Below are positions 29,171 to 38,301 of a stretch of DNA of 64,000 nucleotides, in pieces. This stretch comes from an uncultured Pseudomonadales bacterium (GTDB taxonomy: Bacteria > Pseudomonadota > Gammaproteobacteria > Pseudomonadales > Cellvibrionaceae). The stretch is taken from contig CANKXO010000003.1 in the NCBI GenBank assembly GCA_947487765.1, forward strand, positions 62,001-126,000, given 5' to 3'. Below the pieces are notes generated by a model that did not search any database, was not told the origin of the DNA, and worked only from the letters and a program-made list of their open reading frames with translations. Every line of letters starts with the position of its first letter. The first letter of the stretch is position 1. Position numbers and translations under genes: made by a program.

Positions 29171-29662
29171 ATGAAAAAAACGATTGGGGTATTTTTACTG
29201 ATTTGCTTATTAACGTCACTCACTGCATGTACAGGCTGGCGTTTAAGAGGCAGTGACAGCGGTACCAATATACAGACTAACAGCGTTTATCTAAGCGGTA
29301 CACCTAGCGAGACCTATCAGATCATTGCAACACAACTAACCAAAAAAAATGCATTAGCCTCATTCGAAACAGCACAACTGCAGTTAACAATCAACGATGA
29401 AAAATTGAAGCGACGTAGCGCATCTGTCAGAGGCAACACATCAACGGCTGAATTTGAATTGACGCTAACGGTTAATTACAGCATTTCAGACGCGCAACAA
29501 AATGTACTTCGGGCACCGACAGATATTCGTATTAGCCGCTCTTACACATTCGATGAAAATGATATTGCAGGAAAAGATAAAGAAGAAAAAATAGTGCGAC
29601 GAGATATACAACGGGCCGCCGCAAGGCAAATTTTGCAGCAGCTGCAATTACTCCAACGTTAA
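29171..29662 (+). CDS. lptE: LPS-assembly lipoprotein LptE
   Basis: 163 residues with a lipoprotein signal peptide ending in the lipobox LTAC (CTGWRLRG follows), the hallmark GWxLRG start of mature LptE. The rest is a small alpha/beta domain with a C-terminal helix (RRDIQRAAARQILQQLQLL). LptE plugs the LptD barrel in the outer membrane for LPS export. Position directly after leuS and before holA is the conserved one. Confidence 0.95.
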   Translation: MKKTIGVFLLICLLTSLTACTGWRLRGSDSGTNIQTNSVYLSGTPSETYQIIATQLTKKNALASFETAQLQLTINDEKLKRRSASVRGNTSTAEFELTLTVNYSISDAQQNVLRAPTDIRISRSYTFDENDIAGKDKEEKIVRRDIQRAAARQILQQLQLLQR

Positions 29663-29704
29663 TTTTTATGTAGTGGGAATGACTAATAGAATCACATAAT
29701 TACG

Positions 29705-30754
29705 ATGAGCAAACTTAGGATAGACCAGCTAGACAGGCATTTAAAACAGCCGCTCTCTCCCGCATATCTTGTTAGTGGGGATGAGACACTATTGGTGGAA
29801 GAAAGCTGCGACGCTATTCGTAAAAAAGCACAACAAGAAGGCTATACTGAGCGCGACCGTTATTATGTCGACAACCAGTTCGATTGGTCACAATTACTCT
29901 CTGCCGCAAATAGTCTATCCTTATTCAGCGATAAAAAGTTGATTGAGCTTCGTATAGAAAAAGGTAAACCCGGCGATAAAGGTAGCAAAGCAATTTGTGA
30001 ATACCTCTCCAATATCAGTGATGATAATCGCTTACTTATTGTGACGCCCAAATTAGATGCCGGATCACAACGTAGCAAATGGGTCAAAGCACTAGAGAAA
30101 AACGGCCAGTGGCTGCCTGTCTGGCCCATCTCAAGTGCGCAACTCCCTCGCTGGCTAGAGCAACGCATCAAACGACTTGGTCTCATCGCTGACAGTCATT
30201 GTATTGAGCTTATAGCGACCCGTACCGAAGGCAATTTACTAGCGGCCCATCAAGAAATTGAGAAACTTAAATTACTGAGTATTGATGGCTATCTAACCCC
30301 TGAATTAATTGCAGGTGCCGTTGCGGATAGTGCACGTTACGATATTTTTGGATTGATTGACAAAACATTACACGGTGATGCACGTAGCGCAGTTAAAAGT
30401 TTACAAGGCTTAAAAACAGAAGGCACTGAGCCTACCGTTGTACTTTGGGGCCTCGCAAGAGAGATTCGCGCATTATTGATGATGCATGACGGCATTCATC
30501 AAGGACAAAGCTTTAGCTGGGTTGCGAAACAAGCAGGCATTTGGGACAAACGACAACCGTTGGTGCAACAAGCACTAAAGCGATTAAGCTCCAAACAGCT
30601 GCAAATATTGTTGCGCCAAGCCAACGCCATTGATAAGTCAATCAAGGGATTACGCAAAACAGATCCATGGAATGAGCTTTTAGATTTAGTTTTAAATTTT
30701 TCAGGTGCCCAAAGCCTTCACCCCAAAAACCTCCGCTTATCATTACAAGCTTAA
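29705..30754 (+). CDS. holA: DNA polymerase III delta subunit
   Basis: 349 residues, the clamp-loader wrench subunit that opens the beta sliding clamp. Expected features are present: the N-terminal PAYLVSGDETLLVEE, the LFSDKKLIELR strand bearing the beta-clamp contact, and the collar domain (about 210-340) with LWGLAREIRALL. ATG at 29705. The downstream small gene begins 28 bases after holA. nadD and rsfS, which follow holA in E. coli, are absent. Confidence 0.95.
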   Translation: MSKLRIDQLDRHLKQPLSPAYLVSGDETLLVEESCDAIRKKAQQEGYTERDRYYVDNQFDWSQLLSAANSLSLFSDKKLIELRIEKGKPGDKGSKAICEYLSNISDDNRLLIVTPKLDAGSQRSKWVKALEKNGQWLPVWPISSAQLPRWLEQRIKRLGLIADSHCIELIATRTEGNLLAAHQEIEKLKLLSIDGYLTPELIAGAVADSARYDIFGLIDKTLHGDARSAVKSLQGLKTEGTEPTVVLWGLAREIRALLMMHDGIHQGQSFSWVAKQAGIWDKRQPLVQQALKRLSSKQLQILLRQANAIDKSIKGLRKTDPWNELLDLVLNFSGAQSLHPKNLRLSLQA

Positions 30755-30782
30755 TGCAAGAGATATACAGACATATGTCAAT

Positions 30783-31097
30783 ATGATACAAAAACTTAAA
30801 ACGAAACAGGAAGTTCGCGATGAAATGGAAAAAGAGATTCTAGACTATTTGCATTCTGGCGGCAAAATTGATCAGGTTTTGCAGGGTGTTAGTGGTCGTG
30901 AAGATAACAGCAACCTAAATCAGACGATTCCATTCAATGAAGGAGAAAAACAAACACGGACCCTATTGATAGAAACCGTTAAAGCAATTGATGAACGTAA
31001 ACAAAAGAAGAAGCCAGCGCCGTTATTAAAACCCAAACCACAAAAGCGTATTATTTATGACGACTTCGGGGAACCCATAAGAGAAATTTGGGAATAG
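30783..31097 (+). CDS. Small protein with FLxxGGKIxxVxxGxSG-type motif
   Basis: About 104 residues from the ATG at 30783; a longer frame reaches 30705 but overlaps holA and looks spurious. The segment EILDYLHSGGKIDQVLQGVS (about residues 17-36) fits a motif seen in small gammaproteobacterial proteins, including the RNA-polymerase-binding regulator SutA (EEFLSRGGKVQEI, from memory). The C-terminal half is basic (KQKKKPAPLLKPKPQKR) and ends YDDFGEPIREIWE. A nucleic-acid or RNA-polymerase associated role is plausible but not shown. Probably co-transcribed with holA. Confidence 0.65.
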   Translation: MIQKLKTKQEVRDEMEKEILDYLHSGGKIDQVLQGVSGREDNSNLNQTIPFNEGEKQTRTLLIETVKAIDERKQKKKPAPLLKPKPQKRIIYDDFGEPIREIWE

Positions 31098-31135
31098 AAT
31101 CAGGTTTTACCCTAATTCTACACACAGCATTCCTA

Positions 31136-33160
31136 TTAGTTTTGAGGGTAATCCGTCCAGCCACCTAGCCATGAACTTGCTTGAGTTCCTGGCCTTATTG
31201 CACCAGCATATAGTGCACCCTCACTCCAGAATTCCTCTTGTGGGATAGAAGAAAAAATAATACTCGCGGGAGAATTGATACCAGGGGCAAAGTTTGGAGA
31301 AGATTGATTCTGAGCAGATGGCAAGAGCGGATCTAGCCCCAATTCAATCCGTTCTTGAGATGCAATAAAAGACTTCTCAGAAAAACCAGAATCATCGTCC
31401 CCTTTACCTTTCTCAATAGTAAACCAGCTTTCTCCATTCTTACCGATATCAAATACAATACTATTACTAAATTGTATTTGGTCTGCATGAGCAAGATCTA
31501 CTGTTATATCATCTCGAATATCCAAAAATTCTTTACTATGACCCACCACAATAAAATTATGAAACTCTCCTGCCGTACCTCGACGTAAATTAATAGCCCG
31601 TTGCGCAGAGTCTGGATTGCTACTTCCAATCATAGTGACATTGTACATCGTTGGATTAGACCTAGGTTCAGCTTCATGATTTTTCCCCCAATTATCCGCC
31701 TCAAATCCATTATCACCGGCATCATCATATTGCTGCACAACCATAAACTGAACACGACCGCGCCAACCCATATCCCAATCGAGTGAATCATCCTTTGCGC
31801 CAGTAATGACGATATTTTTTAGGTCAGCGGTACCACCAAACATCTCGATTCCGTCATCAGCTGCTTGGTGCACTTGTACATGACGAACAATAGTCGTATT
31901 ACCACACCCCCCCATTGTTAGGCCATTCAGCTCATTGTCGGCAAACACTTCAAATCCAGCAAACTCGATTCGCACATATTCAAGAACACCGCAACTGTCC
32001 GCATCATCATTGCCGCCGAACTGACCTCTAATATCTTCTTTATCGATGCCCTCAATATGCCCTGCAGGTTGATTAATTGTTGCGTTACCCAGTAAAACAA
32101 CGCCACCCCAGTCACCTCTTTGCCTTTCGCCTTCAGGCTTTGAGCTCGTAAAAACAACTGGTGCATTATATTGTCCTCGCGCATGGAGCTCTGCATCCTT
32201 AGTTACAATTAATGCCGAACCAAACTCACCGACTATACGAGTCCCAGGCTCAATCATTAGACGGGCCTGGCCTTCAACGAATACAGGGCCACTCAAGATG
32301 TATGTTGTTGCAGCTTTCCAAATAGTATCTTGAGCAATAGAACCACTGATACGAAGTTGTTTAGGAGCGACAATCTCACTTGCTATTAAGTTATTATCCG
32401 GAGACATAGTACGTACGTATAAACCAATAACAGCGATCGCTAACACTGCCGCAATGCCAGCCATACTCCACACTATTTTTTTAATAAAGCTGATCGAATT
32501 GTCTGAATCTGAAATATTAATATGACTTAACTCTTCTTCAATCATATTCTCTAGTAACAACAGAGATAAGCGCTCTTTTTGTACATAAGCATTTAACAGC
32601 ATCAATTTATCAGTCTCTGTTAATTTTCCATGTAGACTGATAAACCGAAGAATACTTCTACGCACCTCATCTTCCCAATCAATTTTGGGCTTATTGAATG
32701 ACACTCGAACATCCTTTTCTACTTCCATCACCTCTTCCATCGTCAATGATCGACGGCGGCAAAAATTATCCAATTCCTCACGCTGCAAAATAGTGATATC
32801 ACTTTCTAATAGAACTTTTTTAAAGAAATTACGGTATTGATTAATTGCAATATGATTACTGGATAATTTTGCAGACAAGATAGGAATTTTTCTATCAGCA
32901 TTACTAGACCTGTCGACAGTAATTTTTGGCGATACCCTTTTCCCCACTTTTGCTACTGCCAAACCTTGATGACCAATAGCATTTTTTAACTCACTAGCAA
33001 TCACTCTTAACTTTCTATCTTGATAGTTAAAAGAATCATCAATATATTCTTGTAACTTCATTTCACTCTGAATTAAATGCAAATATGACAAGTCATTGCC
33101 TGTTACTCGCTTGTATTCTGTAATGAAGGGCCATAATTTTGACTGCGCTGTATTATTCAC
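31136..33160 (-). CDS. Inner-membrane-anchored protein: cytoplasmic helical domain fused to periplasmic beta-helix
   Basis: About 674 residues from the GTG at 33160, which has AGAGGA upstream; the ATG at 33190 has none. Residues 1-230 are charged, helical and lack a signal peptide. One membrane helix follows (about 232-254, VWSMAGIAAVLAIAVIGLYV), then a 420-residue C-terminal region rich in turns. That region contains RQRGDWGGVVLLGNA, GGCGNTTIVRHVQVHQAADD and GAKDDSLDWDMGWRG, a parallel beta-helix type often seen in secreted proteins. The helical part has two LxxxE...L...GLS-like units. Topology predicts inside-out display of the beta-helix in the periplasm. Function unknown. Confidence 0.75.
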   Translation of the reverse strand: MNNTAQSKLWPFITEYKRVTGNDLSYLHLIQSEMKLQEYIDDSFNYQDRKLRVIASELKNAIGHQGLAVAKVGKRVSPKITVDRSSNADRKIPILSAKLSSNHIAINQYRNFFKKVLLESDITILQREELDNFCRRRSLTMEEVMEVEKDVRVSFNKPKIDWEDEVRRSILRFISLHGKLTETDKLMLLNAYVQKERLSLLLLENMIEEELSHINISDSDNSISFIKKIVWSMAGIAAVLAIAVIGLYVRTMSPDNNLIASEIVAPKQLRISGSIAQDTIWKAATTYILSGPVFVEGQARLMIEPGTRIVGEFGSALIVTKDAELHARGQYNAPVVFTSSKPEGERQRGDWGGVVLLGNATINQPAGHIEGIDKEDIRGQFGGNDDADSCGVLEYVRIEFAGFEVFADNELNGLTMGGCGNTTIVRHVQVHQAADDGIEMFGGTADLKNIVITGAKDDSLDWDMGWRGRVQFMVVQQYDDAGDNGFEADNWGKNHEAEPRSNPTMYNVTMIGSSNPDSAQRAINLRRGTAGEFHNFIVVGHSKEFLDIRDDITVDLAHADQIQFSNSIVFDIGKNGESWFTIEKGKGDDDSGFSEKSFIASQERIELGLDPLLPSAQNQSSPNFAPGINSPASIIFSSIPQEEFWSEGALYAGAIRPGTQASSWLGGWTDYPQN

Positions 33161-33190
33161 AAACAATTCCTCTTTATAGAAATACTGCAT

Positions 33191-33489
33191 AACAATACAG
33201 AATGCATTGCCACGATTGTTAAAAGGATAATAATGAGAAGATAGCTAAATCCGATTGTCAGCAACTTACAGAACGCTTGAATAAGAAATGGTCTGGCAGG
33301 TCACATCATAGCTAACCACTATCTGTCAATTCTTGACGATTAGCTATGGGTGTATAATATTTCTAAATTATGACAAAATTATTAAATGTTGTTATTTTTT
33401 AATGGACCACACTTTAAGTAAAAAACCGAGGTAAAAACTTTACTTTTTATACGTTATCGTATCAAACATAAATCCCAAAGTGGTTTATA
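33191..33489. other. Intergenic region with a nested inverted repeat
   Basis: About 300 AT-rich bases between two minus-strand genes. It should carry the promoter of the beta-helix fusion gene near 33190-33260. The only structure is the inverted repeat at 33307-33348. Confidence 0.4.
33307..33348. repeat. Nested inverted repeat
   Basis: CATAGCTAA (33307-33315) and TTAGCTATG (33340-33348) form a perfect 9-base outer stem; inside, GTCAA and TTGAC form a second small stem around TTC. No T-tract follows. It may be an operator or a processed hairpin; role unknown. Confidence 0.35.
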
Positions 33490-34293
33490 TCATCCTGAAA
33501 TACTAAAACCATTTTCATCCATCAAATCAATTCCACAAGGCAATTCACTAATCCAATTTAAAAAATAGTTAATCATACTCTCTCCCACAAAGGGACTACC
33601 ATGTTGTGGCACAAGCATTTTCACATCTAGCTTTCTTACGCGACTAGCCCATATACGACAAGCTTTCCCTGATGCCATATAACGTTGATGGAAACCTTTC
33701 ATATGAGGTATATGAGATTCAAAATCAGTAACAGGACGATCGGCATTATTATCAACTAAAGACGCACCCATATCACCTGTAAATAATATTTTACTCACAG
33801 GGTCATAAAACTGAAAATTACCGACGGAATGCAAAAAGTGTGCTGGAACAGCCTTAATATAGGAACGACCAAAATCTATGTTAGCACCTTCATCAGGCAA
33901 ACCTGTTATACGTTCTTGTAGGTTGTCGCCAAATTTTCCAGTAACAAATGTAGAAGCTAAGTGTGGTAAAAAGCGCGACCAAAGTTTAGAAGTGATTACT
34001 TGACAGCGGCTATGCATCATCCAACGAGGTAAAGAAGCGATAATATCCGGATCTTGATGAGAAGCAAAAATATAGTCTAGCTCCGATACGTTAACACGCT
34101 TACCTAACTCAATAGAAAGCGGGGTATACGTTAGATCTCCCCCAGGGTCTATTAACGCAGCATGATGATTATCAATGATAAGAAATTGATTCGCCTGAAT
34201 ACCATGCCCTTCGACAAGATGACTAAAGGAAATGCATTGATGTCCATCATGATCATACAGAATAGTTGCATCCTTAGTGTGTGTAATTGACAT
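33490..34293 (-). CDS. Metallo-beta-lactamase-fold protein of the ODP (oxygen-binding di-iron) type
   Basis: About 267 residues from the ATG at 34293, which has AGAAGG upstream; the longer frame to 34374 is unsupported. The fold resembles the di-iron domain of flavodiiron proteins. Metal ligands are visible in ASHQDPDI (His, Asp, Asp), VPAHFLHSVGN (His), LFTGDMGAS (Asp) and VPQHGSPF (His). The box has Asp in place of the usual Glu and Ile in place of the second His. There is no flavodoxin domain, so it is not a full NO/O2 reductase; in the ODP family such proteins bind O2 for sensing. Divergent from the GPH transporter. Confidence 0.85.
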   Translation of the reverse strand: MSITHTKDATILYDHDGHQCISFSHLVEGHGIQANQFLIIDNHHAALIDPGGDLTYTPLSIELGKRVNVSELDYIFASHQDPDIIASLPRWMMHSRCQVITSKLWSRFLPHLASTFVTGKFGDNLQERITGLPDEGANIDFGRSYIKAVPAHFLHSVGNFQFYDPVSKILFTGDMGASLVDNNADRPVTDFESHIPHMKGFHQRYMASGKACRIWASRVRKLDVKMLVPQHGSPFVGESMINYFLNWISELPCGIDLMDENGFSISG

Positions 34294-34532
34294 ATATCGC
34301 CTTCTAGCAATGCTAGTTATTTTCAGAAAGCGAATGGTATGGGTATTTAATATTTCGAAATTGATATAGATCAAGCCAAACGTATTTTGGTATTAAAATT
34401 CAAAAATAGACCTATCACAATTTAAATAATTAGTTTTACTCCCCCTTCATCTAGATATTTCATAAAAATCAGAAAAAGATTTATATTTTATTCTTTTAGT
34501 TCATTAATTTATATTCATCTATTGATCTGCGA

Positions 34533-35927
34533 ATGACGTATCAAATCAAAAACACATCATTCATCAACAATATACAAAGAGCAGCAAAGCCCATCAATGA
34601 CAAGACTAAAGCATCGCATATAACCTTAGGATTGCTTTCAGCCTATGGATTTTTAGCATTCCCTTTAGCAGCAGCATTTATTGCGCTGCAGGTTATTGTG
34701 CCTACCCATTATGCCGAAGCAACGACATTAAGCCTGTCGGCTATTGGCGGTATTATTTTACTGGCAAGATTATGGGACACGGTAACAGACCCTATCGTAG
34801 GCATGCTTTCAGATAAAACACCACAACAATGGGGAAGACGCAAGCTCTGGATTTTATTAAGCATACCGCTGATTTGCCTATCTACTTATGCCTTATTTAA
34901 CCCACCAGCGGGAGCTGGCACTACGTACTTATTATTATGGACATTTGCCATCTATGTGTCAGGCACTATGGCTATTGTGCCGATGAATGCTTGGGGTGCA
35001 GAATTATCACTGGATTATCAACAGCGCAATCGTATTACTGGCGCCAGAGCTTTTTTTGGCTTATTAGGTACACTCGTTGCTTTATCGATACCTGCATTGT
35101 TAGGAGGAACAGATTCTGAAACAGATAATTTGGGCAACACACTATTCAGCATAACCTTATTAGTGGTTGCCGCTCTATTGCTTGCAGGCTTTTTACTGTC
35201 ATTCGTTCCAGACAATCACCCAATTACGCTTCCATCGGCTCAAATTAAATCAATGATTGAGCTGGTTAAACAACCCTCACCTTTTCGTCAACTACTCTTT
35301 AGTTTTTTAAGCAATAGTATTGCCAATGCTATCCCAGCAACATTATTTCTGTTTTATATCACCCATGTATTGCAAACTCCGGATTATGCCGGCCCACTTC
35401 TTTTTCTCTATTTTATATGCGCGATTATTTCTATACCGTGCTGGGTTAAACTGGCATCAAAAATTGGAAAGCATGCCACCTGGAATATATCGATCATAAT
35501 TGCCTGTGTGTTTTTCATATGGACACCCTTCTTAGGAGAAGGTGATATATGGCTCTACCTAATCATTGTAATAGGCACTGGTTTTACAACAGGCTGTGAC
35601 TTATTTATTCCCTCATCGATGAATGGAGACCTAGTGGAATGGGATGAAGCTACCACAGGCTACAAAAGACCAGGGCTATTCTTTGCTCTTTGGGGGACGA
35701 CAACCAAATTAGCTTATGCACTCGCCATCGGTATCGCATTTCCTTTATTAGATATATTCGGATTTACTGCGAACGGGAATAATAACCCACAAGCCTTGAA
35801 TTATTTAGCATTAATGTATGGTTTACCTTGCATACTATTTAAGATAATCGCATTAATGGGCATGAGAAAATACCCTATTACAGAAGCAGCATATACATCG
35901 ATTTTATCAAAAAAATCAGAGACTTAA
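34533..35927 (+). CDS. GPH-family (MelB-like) sugar or organic-solute cation symporter
   Basis: 464 residues with about twelve membrane helices. The family marker near residue 80 is LLARLWDTVTDPIVGMLSDKT followed by WGRRKLWILLS, the MFS loop 2-3 of GPH symporters. A second marker, NAWGAELSLDYQQRNRI, is at about residue 152. These proteins couple uptake of glycosides or related solutes to Na+ or H+. No glycosidase is adjacent, so the substrate is unknown. ATG at 34533; the end overlaps the convergent DUF3094 gene by four bases. Confidence 0.9.
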   Translation: MTYQIKNTSFINNIQRAAKPINDKTKASHITLGLLSAYGFLAFPLAAAFIALQVIVPTHYAEATTLSLSAIGGIILLARLWDTVTDPIVGMLSDKTPQQWGRRKLWILLSIPLICLSTYALFNPPAGAGTTYLLLWTFAIYVSGTMAIVPMNAWGAELSLDYQQRNRITGARAFFGLLGTLVALSIPALLGGTDSETDNLGNTLFSITLLVVAALLLAGFLLSFVPDNHPITLPSAQIKSMIELVKQPSPFRQLLFSFLSNSIANAIPATLFLFYITHVLQTPDYAGPLLFLYFICAIISIPCWVKLASKIGKHATWNISIIIACVFFIWTPFLGEGDIWLYLIIVIGTGFTTGCDLFIPSSMNGDLVEWDEATTGYKRPGLFFALWGTTTKLAYALAIGIAFPLLDIFGFTANGNNNPQALNYLALMYGLPCILFKIIALMGMRKYPITEAAYTSILSKKSET

Positions 35928-36109
35928 ACCACTCCGTGTAAGTAAGCAAGAACGTAACTAAACAGACTTAACGCTGTCATTACAATCACAATTCCACCCA
36001 ATAGCAACCAAAGCCGAAAAGGCTTACGCTGCACTTGGTGATTAGGTCTGCTTAGATAAGCATCCACGCGTGCCTGATCTTCTTGATTTAAACGATTTTT
36101 ATCAGTCAT
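35924..36109 (-). CDS. DUF3094 family small membrane protein
   Basis: 61 residues from the ATG at 36109. It matches DUF3094: a short N-terminal LNQEDQARVDAYLSRPNHQV and RKPFRLWLLLG, then one membrane helix (about 36-58). The frame is open to 36253, but the upstream part does not look like protein and the family starts here. A single-helix inner-membrane protein of unknown role. Divergent from the cyclic-di-GMP gene and overlapping the 3' end of the GPH transporter gene by four bases. Confidence 0.85.
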   Translation of the reverse strand: MTDKNRLNQEDQARVDAYLSRPNHQVQRKPFRLWLLLGGIVIVMTALSLFSYVLAYLHGVV

Positions 36110-36247
36110 ATCTGTCAAACTTGATCTATACTCGATTAATGATTGTAACGCTAAACACTCTTTCGCTAGCGCACAACACAAAATAAACGCTACCGAAACA
36201 CGATTTAACCATATCAGCACTATACGATACTCTGTTTCAAAGATATC

Positions 36248-38278
36248 ATGCAAGCTGAAGAAGTAACCAGTGACACGCTGCCTACTAGCACAAATAAGAT
36301 GATCAAAACCAATAGCCTGATCAAACGCCTAAAAAAGCAACATAGCGTTACCCTGAATAATGCCCCTATTCATTGGGATTTAGAGAAGGGAAATATTCAG
36401 TTTTTTGGTATTGACGCCGCAATATTCTGGACCAACCCATCACTTGCCCGCCTATTTATGCCCATTGTAGAAGAAATTGGGCCTGACCTTTTTAGAGCCA
36501 TAGTTGCCAATTCTTCTACTGACGGAACAAATAAAGATTATCAAGCAATGACTTCTACACTTGGAAGCAATTTTAAAGAAGGCTTCGATGCTTGGGGTGA
36601 AGCTGTTTCTACAGCTGGCTGGGGAAGGTTTAAGTTACTAGAATACGATTGGAACTTTCAACATGCGGTTGTTCAAGTTGATAACCCTTGGGAGCTCGCG
36701 GCACAAAAAAGCTTGTCGAGCGAACAGCGTTGGGGTTGCCCATTTTTGCTAGGAAAAATGATTGGCATATTTAATAATGCTTTAGAATGTAACTGCTGGG
36801 CTAAAGACGACTATGAATACTTATCAACCGGCGACTCTAGAGTCATACTGACCATATTTCCCTCCAACAAAACGCTTGAAACAGAGTTAGAAGTATTGAG
36901 AGCGGAAAACTTGACTCGTCATGAACAAAAGCTTGCATTAGAAATTAAGGAAAAAACGGCTGAATTACAAAAATCTAATAGCTTGCTTGAAAATATTGCC
37001 AACCTTGATTTCTTAACCAATCTAAATAATCGACGATCACTCGAGAAAAAACTGTCTGACATCAAAAATGATGATACATGGGACGACTATATCTTAATGT
37101 TTGTCGATCTTGATCAATTTAAAATTATTAATGATACCTGTGGCCATCTTGCTGGAGATCGGCTACTAACAATAATAGGAGAACGATTAATTCGCTGCGT
37201 TGGACACGAGCACTTTATCTGTCGATATGGTGGTGATGAGTTTGCTGTTTTGCTCAACCAACAAGAGACTCAACTAGCTGTTGATCTTGCACACAGAATT
37301 CGCGAAACCATCAGCAAGACTAATTTTGAATGGAAAAGTAATACATACTACATTAACTGCAGCATTGGTTTAGCACCACTTAACATTATCGATACTGAAG
37401 TCGATAATGCAATTATTGCTGCAGACAATGCCTGCTATCAAGCCAAGAAAAATGGGCGAAACCAGATTTATATTTCAGAGCAAATGAGTCAATTTGTTGA
37501 AAGTCGATTATCTGAAATGCAATGGGTTAATAAAATAAAAGATGCTATTCAAAACAATCGCTTTAAGCCCTATTTTCAACTATTAAAACCTTTGGCGAGC
37601 GACAATGAAAGAATTTCCTTAGAAGCATTGATCCGCATGGTTGACACTGATGGCAATTTAATTATGCCTGACAGTTTTTTACCTGCTGCCGAAGCCTATG
37701 ATGTTATATTTGACTTAGACTGCTGGGTTATTGAATATGTTTTTAAAAAACTTCAAGCTTTTGAAGACCCCTATGACACAATAGAATCGATTGCTATCAA
37801 CCTATCAGGAAATACCTTATCAAACCCAAAACTTGAAGGTTTTATTGATGCCTGCTTCAGAAAGCACCAGATAAACCCAGAGAAGATTTGTTTTGAAATT
37901 ACAGAAACACATATGATGATGAATATAGATACGGCAAAAATGCTGTTATCTAAACTCAGAAAACATGGATGCACAGTTTCACTTGATGATTTTGGTGCTG
38001 GCATGTCATCTTTCGGATATCTGAGAGAGCTACCCATAGACAAAATAAAAATCGATGGTAGCTTTGTCAAAAACATGGACAAGTCCATGATCGATTACAC
38101 TTTTGTTGAGTCAATCATCAATGTCGCAAGCGCAATGGAAATTAAGACCGTTGCAGAATTTGTTGAAAATGAACGCATTGTTGAGTTATTAACCGATGTA
38201 TCTGTCGATTACTTACAAGGGTACCACATCGGCAAACCCAAACCCTGGGAACATTTTTTCCCACATAATTCTCAGTAA
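36248..38278 (+). CDS. Cytoplasmic V4R-like-GGDEF-EAL cyclic-di-GMP protein
   Basis: 676 residues without membrane helices. The N-terminal 200 residues resemble a V4R/heme-NO-like small-molecule domain: GWGRFKLLEYDWN, VQVDNPWELAAQ, CPFLLGKMIGIFNNALECNC and CWAKDDYEYLSTGDSRV. A coiled linker (about 215-255), GGDEF (about 260-420; RYGGDEF intact) and EAL (about 430-670; EALIRM and DDFGAGMSSFGYL intact) follow. The RxxD inhibitory site is missing (GHEH in its place). Both synthesis and breakdown of c-di-GMP are possible. The cysteines in ECNCW could bind a metal or cluster; this is inference. ATG at 36248. Confidence 0.85.
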   Translation: MQAEEVTSDTLPTSTNKMIKTNSLIKRLKKQHSVTLNNAPIHWDLEKGNIQFFGIDAAIFWTNPSLARLFMPIVEEIGPDLFRAIVANSSTDGTNKDYQAMTSTLGSNFKEGFDAWGEAVSTAGWGRFKLLEYDWNFQHAVVQVDNPWELAAQKSLSSEQRWGCPFLLGKMIGIFNNALECNCWAKDDYEYLSTGDSRVILTIFPSNKTLETELEVLRAENLTRHEQKLALEIKEKTAELQKSNSLLENIANLDFLTNLNNRRSLEKKLSDIKNDDTWDDYILMFVDLDQFKIINDTCGHLAGDRLLTIIGERLIRCVGHEHFICRYGGDEFAVLLNQQETQLAVDLAHRIRETISKTNFEWKSNTYYINCSIGLAPLNIIDTEVDNAIIAADNACYQAKKNGRNQIYISEQMSQFVESRLSEMQWVNKIKDAIQNNRFKPYFQLLKPLASDNERISLEALIRMVDTDGNLIMPDSFLPAAEAYDVIFDLDCWVIEYVFKKLQAFEDPYDTIESIAINLSGNTLSNPKLEGFIDACFRKHQINPEKICFEITETHMMMNIDTAKMLLSKLRKHGCTVSLDDFGAGMSSFGYLRELPIDKIKIDGSFVKNMDKSMIDYTFVESIINVASAMEIKTVAEFVENERIVELLTDVSVDYLQGYHIGKPKPWEHFFPHNSQ

Positions 38279-38301
38279 CTATTTATAACTCCCTGTAAAA
38301 A

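Noticed and set aside
33333-33355. Plus-strand promoter TTGACG ... TATAAT
   Set aside because: Spacer is only about 14 bases and no plus-strand gene follows for over 1 kb.
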